NCBI GenBank assembly: GCA_050259035.1
Contig: JBLMZW010000051.1
Coordinates: 1-11,743 of the forward strand
Source of the DNA: JBLMZW01 sp050259035
GTDB lineage: Bacteria; Bacillota; Syntrophomonadia; Syntrophomonadales; DTU052
DNA: 11,743 nt
Direction: 5' to 3'
Part shown: piece after piece, positions 1-6,422 of the stretch
Layout of the letters: each line of letters opens with the position of its first letter
Position numbering within the stretch: the first letter of the stretch is position 1
Position numbers and translations under genes: made by a program
Notes under the pieces: generated by a model
Told to the model about the DNA's origin: nothing
The model's database searches: none
Seen by the model: only the letters and a program-made list of their open reading frames with translations

Positions 1-1365
1 AAACGGATGATGAATCGCAACAAACCTCTTTTCCTCTTCATCCCACTCCAGGAGGGGAAAATCAGTTATCCATAGGAAATTGAGCTTATTGGGGTCAACT
101 AATTGTAATCGCTGGCCCAACTGTAACCGGATATTAGATAAAACCCGGGCTACGATTTCCGGGGAATCCGCACTAAAGAGCAAAAGGTCTCCCGGTTCCG
201 CACCTAGAGTTTTTAATACCCGCTGCATTTGTTCTTCGGAGAAGAACTTTACTATCGGGGATTTCAGGCCTTCGCCGGTAACCTGAATCCAGGCCATGCC
301 TTTGGCCCCGTTATCCATCGCGACCTTGGTTAAATCATCTATCTCCTTGCGGCTAAACGTGCCACAACCTTTGGCATTCAAAGCTCGGACCACACCACCA
401 CCCGTTATAGCCGAGGAAAAGACCTTAAAGTCTACATTCCGAACCAAATCGGTTATATCTTGGATTAAAAGCTCAAACCGCGTATCGGGCTTATCATTGC
501 CATAAGCGATCATCGCTTCCTCGTAGGTCATCCGGGGAAATGGCGCTTCAATGCTGCGTCCGGGGCCTTCTTGAAAACACTTAACCACAAGGGATTCAAC
601 CAGTTCGAAAATATCTTCCTCGTCAATAAATGACATCTCCAGGTCCAGCTGAGTGAACTCCGGCTGCCGGTCTGCCCGTAAATCCTCATCCCGGAAACAC
701 CTGGCTATCTGGTAATACCTCTCCATCCCGGCCACCATAAGAATCTGCTTAAATTGCTGAGGCGACTGGGGCAGAGCATAAAACTCACCCGGGTGAACCC
801 GGCTGGGGACCAGGTAATCACGTGCCCCTTCGGGGGTGCTTTTGGCAAGAATCGGAGTCTCAATTTCTAAAAAACCTCTCTCGTCCATGAAATCCCGCAT
901 GGTTTTTACCACCCGGTGACGCAGAACCAGGTTATTTTTCATTTCCGGCCGGCGTAAGTCCAGATAACGATACCTCAGCCGGAGGATTTCATCAACCTTG
1001 AGACCATCTTCAATATAAAAGGGAGGGGTCTTCGCCGGGTTTAAGACTTCCAGAGTATCAGCATAAATTTCAATTTCACCGGTTTCCATATTGGGGTTAG
1101 CGGTTCCTTCGGGCCGCTGGCGTACCTTACCGGCCACAGCTATAACATACTCGCTTCTAACCCGCTCGGCCACAGAGAAAGCTTCCCCGCCAACTTCGGG
1201 ACTGAAAACCGCCTGTATCATTCCAGACCGGTCACGCAAATCAATAAAGATAAGACCGCCATGATCCCGCCGGGTATTAACCCAACCGCAAACCACCACT
1301 CTCTGTCCGATATGTTCCTGGCTTAAAGCTGTTGCTTGATGAGTTCTCTTCAAAACCTGTTGCAT
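1..1365 (-). CDS. aspS: Aspartyl-tRNA synthetase, 3' end cut by the window
   Basis: This is a class II aminoacyl-tRNA synthetase that charges tRNA-Asp, and probably also tRNA-Asn, with aspartate in the cytoplasm. I translated the whole stretch and found 455 codons without a stop, running off the left edge. The N-terminal OB-fold anticodon-binding domain occupies about residues 15-110 (CGWVNTRRDH at 26-35). The catalytic core follows with ATPEGARDYLVPSR-like sequence near 177-189, QSPQQFKQ at 200-207 and the motif 2 block FRDEDLRADRQPEFTQ from 224. The bacterial GAD insertion fills about 290-420. Motif 3 and roughly the last 140 residues of a usual 590-residue enzyme lie outside. The ATG has GGAGG 6 nt upstream and begins 16 nt after hisS, the usual Firmicute hisS-aspS pairing. 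His35 and Gly87 match non-discriminating AspRS enzymes. Identity is certain; dual specificity is inference. Confidence 0.97.
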   Translation of the reverse strand, partial: MQQVLKRTHQATALSQEHIGQRVVVCGWVNTRRDHGGLIFIDLRDRSGMIQAVFSPEVGGEAFSVAERVRSEYVIAVAGKVRQRPEGTANPNMETGEIEIYADTLEVLNPAKTPPFYIEDGLKVDEILRLRYRYLDLRRPEMKNNLVLRHRVVKTMRDFMDERGFLEIETPILAKSTPEGARDYLVPSRVHPGEFYALPQSPQQFKQILMVAGMERYYQIARCFRDEDLRADRQPEFTQLDLEMSFIDEEDIFELVESLVVKCFQEGPGRSIEAPFPRMTYEEAMIAYGNDKPDTRFELLIQDITDLVRNVDFKVFSSAITGGGVVRALNAKGCGTFSRKEIDDLTKVAMDNGAKGMAWIQVTGEGLKSPIVKFFSEEQMQRVLKTLGAEPGDLLLFSADSPEIVARVLSNIRLQLGQRLQLVDPNKLNFLWITDFPLLEWDEEEKRFVAIHHPF

Positions 1366-1381
1366 TTCCGGCCTCCTCCAC

Positions 1382-2650
1382 CTATATACCAAGAATTGAT
1401 TTGATTTTATTCACTATCTCACCCTGGGCAACCTGCATTTGTTCCTGGCTCTCCATATTCCGCAGGGTAAGAAACTGTTCTTTAATCTCTTCTTCCCCAA
1501 TTATGACAACCATTCTGGCCCCGGCACTCTTGTTCGCGTACTTCATCTGGGCCTTAAGACTGCGCCCCAGGTAATCCATATCTGAGCTGATTCCATGGTT
1601 TCGCAGCATGTTAAGCAGAGCGCAAGCTTGAGGCTCGTACTCCATATCCATAATGGCCACAAAAACATCCACCTGGCCCGATTCGGCTATGGTCTGATTC
1701 TGACTCTTCATGGCCAGTAACAGCCGTTCTAGCCCCAATGCGAACCCGATCCCGGGTGTTGGCGGCCCTCCAAGCTGCTCGATCAGACCATCATACCTGC
1801 CGCCGCCTCCTACCGCACTCTGTGCGCCAATTCCCGGCAGCAGTATTTCAAAAGCAGTATTGGTATAATAGTCTAAACCCCTGACCAATTGGCTATCCAG
1901 TACATACTTGACCCCGTATATTTCCAGGGTAGTCTTTACCTGTTCAAAATGATCTTTACAGCGGTCACAAAGGTATTCCGCCAGGACAGGAAATCCTTTA
2001 ATGGCATCCTGGCACCCGCGTTGCTTACAATCCAAGACCCGCAAGGGATTCTTCTCAACCCGCTGCCGGCAGTCCGGGCACAACTTATCGGCCATCGGCT
2101 GAAGATATTGCACCAGTCTCTCCCGGTAAAGAGGCCTGCAACCAGGACAGCCCACAGTGTTAAGGTGAAGTTCGTATTGCGTAAGGCCTAGGGATTCAAC
2201 CAGTTTTACCATCAGACTAACCACCTCGGCGTCCAGAACCGGCTCACGGCTCCCGAAGGCCTCCAGGCCAAACTGATTGAACTGCCTATACCTCCCTGAT
2301 TCCGGGCGGTCATATCTAAACATGGGTCCTATATAGAACCATTTAGTAGGCTGAGATTGATTGTATAATCGATGTTCAACAAAAGCCCTAACGCTGGATG
2401 CGGTTCCTTCCGGCCGCAAAGTGAGGCTGCGGTTGCCGCGGTCCAAAAAAGTATACATTTCTTTTTGTACTATGTCGGTGGTATCTCCCACCCCGCGTTC
2501 AAACAACTCCGTATGTTCAAAGATTGGCAACCTTATTTCCCGGTAACCATATAATCCTGCAACTCGACGTAATCTTTCTTCTATCAACTGCCACCAACGG
2601 GATTCGTCGGGAAGCGTATCATAGGTTCCCCTGGGTGCTGAAATATCCAT
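1382..2650 (-). CDS. hisS: Histidyl-tRNA synthetase
   Basis: This class II synthetase activates histidine and charges tRNA-His. It is 422 residues long, normal for the bacterial enzyme. The conserved N-terminal APRGTYDTLP is at 5-14. Motif 2 runs from LTLRPEGTASSVRAF (76-90) through FRYDRPESGRYRQF (111-124). The histidine-binding HisA motif is LVRGLDYY (255-262), the glycine-rich segment is GGGGRYDGL (281-289), and motif 3 ends in GIGFALGLERL (300-310). The C-terminal anticodon-binding domain covers about 325-422. Four cysteine clusters between 168 and 232 (CPGC, CPDC, an isolated pair, CDRC) lie in the insertion domain; such cysteines are common in clostridial HisRS. An in-frame TTG four codons upstream (2660-2662) is open, but the GGAGG at 2656-2660 lies inside that extension and sits 5 nt before the ATG at 2648-2650, so I start there. 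It lies between hemZ (48-nt gap) and aspS (16-nt gap). Confidence 0.97.
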   Translation of the reverse strand: MDISAPRGTYDTLPDESRWWQLIEERLRRVAGLYGYREIRLPIFEHTELFERGVGDTTDIVQKEMYTFLDRGNRSLTLRPEGTASSVRAFVEHRLYNQSQPTKWFYIGPMFRYDRPESGRYRQFNQFGLEAFGSREPVLDAEVVSLMVKLVESLGLTQYELHLNTVGCPGCRPLYRERLVQYLQPMADKLCPDCRQRVEKNPLRVLDCKQRGCQDAIKGFPVLAEYLCDRCKDHFEQVKTTLEIYGVKYVLDSQLVRGLDYYTNTAFEILLPGIGAQSAVGGGGRYDGLIEQLGGPPTPGIGFALGLERLLLAMKSQNQTIAESGQVDVFVAIMDMEYEPQACALLNMLRNHGISSDMDYLGRSLKAQMKYANKSAGARMVVIIGEEEIKEQFLTLRNMESQEQMQVAQGEIVNKIKSILGI

Positions 2651-2655
2651 ACATA

Positions 2656-2660
2656 CCTCC
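2656..2660 (-). promoter_or_regulatory. Ribosome binding site that decides the hisS start
   Basis: On the minus strand GGAGG lies 5 nt ahead of the ATG at 2648-2650. The alternative TTG start at 2660-2662 overlaps this element and has only an AT-rich stretch before it, so the four-residue extension is unlikely. Confidence 0.8.
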
Positions 2661-2698
2661 AAATAAACGGGAAACCCCTGGAAATGCTAGAATTAATT

Positions 2699-4189
2699 CT
2701 ATGACAAGGCTAAAAGCTTGTCAACTTGCCTGGATACCAGAGTATCAAGGCTTTTTAAATAACTGGCCGGGTCCCCCGGGTGGTACATGGAAGTAAGAGT
2801 CAAATCCTTCGGGTTCACAAATTTGCTGGAAGCCCCGCCGCCCAGTCCGATGGTGGTTTGCCGCTCCTCTATAATTTGAATATTGTAATGACAAAAGAAA
2901 CCCGGCCGGGAGTAGCCGATGTTTTCGGCGTTTCCCTGCATGTACTTCTGGCGATAGAGATAATATGGCAGATAGCCATTACTTTTTACGATGTTATATA
3001 CCTCTTCTACCGCCTGGTTTACTTCTATCTGGTTGGCATATGCCAATCCACCTTCGACATCCCACCTGGAACCCCTCTTGCGTGCTAGGACATGGGCAGT
3101 TATACCCTCAGGTCCCAGGTCTAAAACCCTTTCCAATGAACCAATTACTTCTTTTACGCCCTCCCCGGGAAGACCTATTATCAGATCCATATTGATATTA
3201 TTACATCCGGTTTCGCGAGCTGCAGCAAACGCCCTGACTATGTCCGCTGATGTATGTCGGCGACCAATCCCCTCCAGGGTTTGATCATTCATGGTCTGTG
3301 GGTTAATGCAAAAACGGGTGACACCCGCCTCTAATAGCCGGTCAAATGTTTTACGTTTTACTGTGTCGGGACGCCCGGCTTCTACGGTAAACTCCCGGGT
3401 TACAGGGCTTATTAGCTGCAGTTGGATACTATCCAAAACTGATGCCCATTGGGCATCAGTTAACACGGTGGGAGTTCCGCCCCCGATATATATACTCTCT
3501 ACCCTGATACCTGACTTTTTCAGGAAAGCACCGGTCATTCCAATCTCTCGTTCTAGACCCTGCAAAAAATCTTCGACCCCGGGCCGGTGCGTAACCGGGT
3601 AACCGGGAAAAGAACAATAATGGCATCTGCTGGGGCAGTAAGGAATGCCCATATAAATCCCAATTAAACGGGAAGGATCCCCCGGGCCATGAACCAGGGC
3701 GCGATTATTCTTCACCACTTCCGTCAGCAAACGGGCCTTGGCCGGCCGAACCAGGTACTTCTTCTCCAGTTCCTGCGTGGCTTCCTCCGGCGAAACCCCC
3801 GCATCCAGGAGGCGGTGGACTATCTTAGTCGGTCTTACTCCGGTTAGAACACCGTAAGGATTAGGATCCCTTTCGGTGAACTCAACCAGCATTGCATATA
3901 CGAAACGAAAGATCTCCCACTTAAGTTCTCCTGGATGTTCTTCCTGGAAAACCTTCTGCTTCTTCTGCAGTCGCCCCTCACCTGCAAGAACACCGGATAA
4001 TAACCAATCATCTTCTGTCTCAGTTACCTGAAGACTCAGGGATATAGAAGCGTGATTATCCGATTCCACAATCCGGGCACCAGGATAGAATACCCTTAAC
4101 AGCTCATGCAAACCATGACCATATTCTCCGCTGCATTCCAGCTTGATAATAATCATTTCAGTGGCTTCCGGGGAAAGACTATTACCCAT
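2699..4189 (-). CDS. hemZ: HemZ-type radical SAM protein, oxygen-independent coproporphyrinogen III oxidase family
   Basis: This 496-residue protein belongs to the HemN/HemZ branch of radical SAM enzymes and aligns from memory along its length with Bacillus subtilis HemZ. The 4Fe-4S cluster ligands are C185, C189 and C192 in PYCPSRCHYC. The SAM-binding glycine motif is IGGGTPT (235-241). VEAGRPDT (269-276), CINPQT (294-299) and NNINMDLIIGLPGEG (330-344) are family blocks. The N-terminal 170 residues contain LTGVRPTK (115-122), which is specific to HemZ and absent from HemN. The expected role is anaerobic decarboxylation of coproporphyrinogen III in heme synthesis, but HemZ-family function is less well proven than HemN. 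AGGAG lies 11 nt before this ATG. Met12 aligns better with the B. subtilis N terminus but has no clear ribosome binding site. No other heme gene is in view. The gene follows a 127-nt gap with a promoter-like element and leads into hisS. Confidence 0.9.
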   Translation of the reverse strand: MGNSLSPEATEMIIIKLECSGEYGHGLHELLRVFYPGARIVESDNHASISLSLQVTETEDDWLLSGVLAGEGRLQKKQKVFQEEHPGELKWEIFRFVYAMLVEFTERDPNPYGVLTGVRPTKIVHRLLDAGVSPEEATQELEKKYLVRPAKARLLTEVVKNNRALVHGPGDPSRLIGIYMGIPYCPSRCHYCSFPGYPVTHRPGVEDFLQGLEREIGMTGAFLKKSGIRVESIYIGGGTPTVLTDAQWASVLDSIQLQLISPVTREFTVEAGRPDTVKRKTFDRLLEAGVTRFCINPQTMNDQTLEGIGRRHTSADIVRAFAAARETGCNNINMDLIIGLPGEGVKEVIGSLERVLDLGPEGITAHVLARKRGSRWDVEGGLAYANQIEVNQAVEEVYNIVKSNGYLPYYLYRQKYMQGNAENIGYSRPGFFCHYNIQIIEERQTTIGLGGGASSKFVNPKDLTLTSMYHPGDPASYLKSLDTLVSRQVDKLLALS

Positions 4190-4228
4190 GAATCATTTGT
4201 CTCCTGTACATCTGGGTTTTACTATTTA

Positions 4229-4257
4229 ATTATAGATTTCCTCGTTGAATCCCCCAA
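4229..4257 (-). promoter_or_regulatory. Possible sigma-A-type promoter for hemZ-hisS-aspS
   Basis: On the minus strand a perfect TATAAT (4229-4234) lies 17 nt downstream of TTGGGG (4252-4257). The -10 is ideal; the -35 keeps only the TTG. The first base of the -35 is also the last base of the inverted repeat at 4257-4283. This would give the hemZ-hisS-aspS run its own transcript, separate from the T-box-controlled aroF-pheA. It is a sequence match only. Confidence 0.45.
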
Positions 4258-4283
4258 TACTCTTTTCCCAACAAAAAGAGTAT
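4257..4283 (-). repeat. Perfect 10-bp inverted repeat between pheA and hemZ
   Basis: ATACTCTTTT and AAAAGAGTAT are separated by a 7-nt spacer. As RNA it would form a 10-bp hairpin just after pheA. No run of T follows on either strand, so it is not a standard intrinsic terminator. It may end or stabilise the aroF-pheA transcript, or be an operator next to the hemZ promoter. Pairing is read directly; the role is open. Confidence 0.55.
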
Positions 4284-4316
4284 GGTTTAAGCAACGATTT
4301 CTTATATCCTCCCCTC

Positions 4317-5138
4317 TCATGATTTGTTTTTAGGATAACTGCCGAGAAACTTATAGAAAACTGAAAAATCCTCCAACTCCTGTAAGGCCTTCTTGATGTC
4401 TTCTTCATGAATCCCTCCCTCCAAATCAATAAAGAACAGATAGGTGTCAGCCCCCTGAGAACGGGGGCGAGACTCCAACCGCGAAAGGTTAATTCCGCGG
4501 CGGGCAAAAACCCCCAGGGCCTCGTATAAAGCTCCAGGCTTGTCTGGCAAGCCAAAAACCACTGAGGTCTTATTGGGCTTTTGCCCGCAGTGGAACTTCG
4601 GGGAAATATGAATAAAAGTAGTGCAGTTTTTCGGATCGTCTTCGACCCTCTCGGCCAGGATATGCAGCCCGTATACCGAAGCTACCGTTTTCGGTCCTAT
4701 GGCAGCGGCTATCCTTTTCTCCGAAGTAAGGAATGAAGCCGCCGTAGACGTGCTGTCGACTATCTCTTTCCTGGCTCCGGGAAGATATGATGAAATAAAC
4801 TGTTCACATTGCAGGAAAACTGCCGGCTGAGAAATAACCACCTCAATCGTACCCAGCGGATGCTCCTCCCGCCCCATCAGGTAGTGGCGCACCGGAAGAG
4901 TTATTTCCCCGTCAATTATTAGTTCTCGGTTAATCAGGTTTTTTATGGTAGCTGGTATTGAGCCAGCCTGAGTGTTCCATAAGGGTACTAATCCCCCATC
5001 AACCTTTCCGCCCGTAACCAGTTCGAAGACATCCCCGATACAGTTCGTGTATACCAGCTTAGTCTCATGATTTAAATACTTAGAGGCGGCTTCCTCAGTG
5101 AAAGTGCCTTCCGGGCCTAAAACCGCACAGGTAGCCAT
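4317..5138 (-). CDS. pheA: Prephenate dehydratase with C-terminal ACT domain, divergent active-site motifs
   Basis: This enzyme turns prephenate into phenylpyruvate, the committed step to phenylalanine. It has 273 residues, the usual length of a stand-alone dehydratase. The N-terminal LGPEGTFTEEAA (7-18) and the two-lobe periplasmic-binding-like catalytic part (to about 180) are clear. The ACT domain spans about 191-268, with the family's GAL motif (202-204) and the phenylalanine-binding ESRP (222-225), so feedback inhibition by phenylalanine is expected. Odd points: the usual VPIENS-type motif reads VPLWNTQAGS (51-60), SHPQ reads SQPA (103-106), and TRF reads TTF (173-175). The Asn, Ser, Gln and Thr positions I recall as important in the E. 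coli enzyme appear kept (N55, S103, Q110, T173). It starts 2 nt after aroF, its AGGGAGG lying in the end of aroF, so the two are surely co-transcribed behind the T-box. A related dehydratase with altered substrate preference is possible. Confidence 0.88.
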   Translation of the reverse strand: MATCAVLGPEGTFTEEAASKYLNHETKLVYTNCIGDVFELVTGGKVDGGLVPLWNTQAGSIPATIKNLINRELIIDGEITLPVRHYLMGREEHPLGTIEVVISQPAVFLQCEQFISSYLPGARKEIVDSTSTAASFLTSEKRIAAAIGPKTVASVYGLHILAERVEDDPKNCTTFIHISPKFHCGQKPNKTSVVFGLPDKPGALYEALGVFARRGINLSRLESRPRSQGADTYLFFIDLEGGIHEEDIKKALQELEDFSVFYKFLGSYPKNKS

Positions 5139-5140
5139 TG

Positions 5141-5971
5141 CTAATACCTCCCTACAGCCCGGGCTATCTGACCTACATCGGTCATAAGCCCGGAGAATTG
5201 CTGCGGAGTAAGTGACTGCTGCCCGTCCGATAATGCCTCCTCAGGCCGGGGATGGACTTCCACCATCAGGCCATCGGCACCGGCCGCCACAGCCGCCAAA
5301 GCCATCGGCCCTACCAGATCAACCCGCCCGGTGGCATGACTGGGGTCCACCAGTACCGGAAGGTGTGAAACCTGTTTAGCTACCGCAACCGCAGAAAGAT
5401 CCAGGGTGTTTCTGGTCCAGGTCTCATGGGTTCTGATGCCCCGTTCACAAAGGATTACCTGCTCATTGCCGGCGGATAGGATGTATTCGGCGGCCAAAAG
5501 CCATTCCTCGATAGTGGCAGAAAGGCCGCGTTTTAGAATAACCGGTTTGTTCATAGTTCCTAACTTGCGCAGGAGAGCGTAATTTTGCATATTGCGGGCT
5601 CCCACCTGAAGTATGTCTACATATTCAGCAATGGTTTCAGCGTCAGCTACATCTATAACCTCAGTTACCACCGGTATTTTCATTTCCCGGCCAACTCTTT
5701 CCAGAATCTTCACCCCTTCCAGGCCCATACCCTGGTAGCTGTACGGAGAGGTCCGGGGTTTGAAAGCCCCGCCCCTTAAGACCTGAGCCCCTGCTTGAAT
5801 TACATGATAGGCGGTTTCTCTCAACATCTCTTCCCCTTCAATAGCGCAGGGGCCCGCTATCACAACCATCTCAGCGGGAGAACCGATAGCCACGTCACCA
5901 CAGGTTACGATTCCCGTTTCTGTAGTTTGACGCGCTACTTTCATGGTGCCCGGTTCTATTAAACCTAACAT
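5141..5971 (-). CDS. aroF: 3-deoxy-7-phosphoheptulonate (DAHP) synthase, type I beta, catalytic domain only
   Basis: This enzyme condenses phosphoenolpyruvate and erythrose 4-phosphate, the first step of the shikimate pathway. At 276 residues it is essentially the catalytic TIM barrel of the AroF/KDO8P-synthase-like subfamily. Visible motifs are AGPCAIE (39-45, with metal-ligand Cys42), KPRTSPYSYQG (71-81), QVGARNMQN (122-130), VILKRGL (144-150), CERGIRTHE (175-183), VDPSHATGR (208-216) and MVEVHPRPEEALSDGQQS (236-253). It has only about 35 residues before the barrel and so lacks the N-terminal chorismate mutase of the B. subtilis enzyme or the ferredoxin-like domain of the Thermotoga enzyme; allosteric control through such a domain is not expected. 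Control instead comes from the T-box just upstream. AAAGGAGG at 5979-5986 lies 7 nt before the ATG, which favours this start over Met10. The stop is 2 nt before pheA. Confidence 0.95.
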   Translation of the reverse strand: MLGLIEPGTMKVARQTTETGIVTCGDVAIGSPAEMVVIAGPCAIEGEEMLRETAYHVIQAGAQVLRGGAFKPRTSPYSYQGMGLEGVKILERVGREMKIPVVTEVIDVADAETIAEYVDILQVGARNMQNYALLRKLGTMNKPVILKRGLSATIEEWLLAAEYILSAGNEQVILCERGIRTHETWTRNTLDLSAVAVAKQVSHLPVLVDPSHATGRVDLVGPMALAAVAAGADGLMVEVHPRPEEALSDGQQSLTPQQFSGLMTDVGQIARAVGRY

Positions 5972-5978
5972 TCCATCT

Positions 5979-5986
5979 CCTCCTTT
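5979..5986 (-). promoter_or_regulatory. Ribosome binding site of aroF
   Basis: AAAGGAGG lies 7 nt before the aroF ATG and directly after the second T-box terminator, so it is transcribed only when both terminators are read through. Confidence 0.8.
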
Positions 5987-5991
5987 AATCT

Positions 5992-6029
5992 AAAAAAAAA
6001 TAACCCCTCGCCCCAAGGGACGAGAGGTT
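5992..6029 (-). terminator. Second T-box terminator, proximal to aroF
   Basis: AACCTCTCGTCC pairs with GGGCGAGGGGTT (12 bp with two G-U pairs, 4-nt loop), followed by an A and nine T. It is a strong intrinsic terminator. Its 5' arm contains the CTCGTCCC that would otherwise pair with the second T-box, the expected switch between terminator and antiterminator. Confidence 0.9.
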
Positions 6030-6030
6030 T

Positions 6031-6085
6031 CTCGCTATACCACCCTTTGATACCAAAAAGGTATAACCCGGTAAGAGTACGGGAT
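6031..6085 (-). repeat. Second antiterminator module, degenerate copy of 6135-6181
   Basis: This stretch repeats the order of the first module: ATCCCGTAC, a short linker, TCAAA, then GGGTGGTA. It has a T-box but no stem I and no specifier of its own. The bulge that binds the tRNA end reads TGGTATA instead of TGGTACC. Two small hairpins lie ahead of it: CCCG/CGGG, and ATACC/GGTAT around five T. Confidence 0.75.
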
Positions 6086-6127
6086 AACAAATAATAAAGC
6101 CTTTCATCCTGTAAGGGACGAAAGGCT
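6086..6127 (-). terminator. First T-box terminator
   Basis: AGCCTTTCGTCC pairs with GGATGAAAGGCT (12 bp with one G-U pair, 6-nt loop CTTACA), followed by TTATTATTTGTT. The 3' T tract is interrupted, so termination here may be weaker than at the second terminator. The 5' arm holds the TTCGTCCC that pairs with the first T-box in the antiterminator form. Confidence 0.85.
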
Positions 6128-6387
6128 GTTCCTTCCGCGGTACCACCCTATTTGACAAAGGTCCGCTTAAAGGTACGGGATTTGATATCCGATACCCCCT
6201 TCCTTTTAACGGTGGAAGTTTCCGCCCTGACCTACTTGCCGTTACGGTTTCAGCCGGGTGTTCGAGAGGGAACTTCAACCCGTTCCTTCTGAAGACGCTT
6301 CCAGTCGCGACGTCTTCTCCCTGTGAGAAGTACCCCGAGTCTACTTTCCTCTGTCATCACATTTGAGGTATTTCAATTAATGGATTG

Positions 6388-6417
6388 ATACTATCATATT
6401 AAACCCTGGTCTGTAAA
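6388..6417 (-). promoter_or_regulatory. Possible promoter of the T-box / aroF-pheA transcript
   Basis: On the minus strand TTTACA (6412-6417) and TAGTAT (6388-6393) are 18 nt apart and lie between the stop of the upstream gene and stem I. Initiation would fall near 6381, some 20 nt before stem I, where a T-box leader should begin. The -10 is only a partial match, and TATGAT nearby is an alternative with poor spacing. Confidence 0.45.
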
Positions 6418-6422
6418 GTGCA

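Larger units (their letters stand above)
5992..6360 (-). promoter_or_regulatory. T-box riboswitch leader of aroF-pheA, predicted specifier UUC (Phe), with duplicated antiterminator/terminator
   Basis: A T-box RNA senses uncharged tRNA and lets transcription pass when the matching amino acid is scarce. Stem I can be drawn from the sequence. AGAGG (about 6348-6352) pairs with CCTCT below the specifier loop, and GACTCG pairs with CGGGTT above it. The loop has AGTA on the 5' side and GAAGTTC on the 3' side, placing TTC at 6270-6272, a Phe codon. The apical hairpin GAAGACG/CGTCTTC follows an AG-rich bulge sequence. Stem II carries the conserved ACCGTTA. Stem III pairs GGTATCGGAT with ATCCCGTACC apart from one mismatch. 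The T-box AGGGTGGTACCGCGG is at 6135-6149. A second, degenerate T-box AGGGTGGTATAGCGAG is at 6031-6046. Both show TGGT, which fits a tRNA ending ACCA, as tRNA-Phe does. A Phe signal suits the DAHP synthase and prephenate dehydratase genes it precedes. The class is certain; the specifier rests on my pairing. Confidence 0.93.

Noticed and set aside
80..505. Two plus-strand frames at the left edge
   Set aside because: Both are antisense to aspS, which is open for 455 codons with clear AspRS motifs.
2651..2662. Upstream TTG start giving HisRS four extra residues
   Set aside because: The ribosome binding site GGAGG would lie inside the extension, while it is correctly spaced from the downstream ATG.
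4257..4283. Standard intrinsic terminator after pheA
   Set aside because: The hairpin is perfect but no T run follows it on the minus or plus strand.
4226..4555. 109-codon minus-strand frame overlapping the end of pheA
   Set aside because: It reads the ACT-domain coding sequence of pheA in another frame and shows no recognisable protein features.
6031..6149. Two complete tandem T-box riboswitches
   Set aside because: Only the antiterminator/terminator part is repeated; there is no room for a second stem I or specifier between the modules.
5985..6278. 97-codon open frame on the minus strand in front of aroF
   Set aside because: It lies wholly inside the T-box RNA structure; its codons are the stems and terminators, and no start signal suits it.
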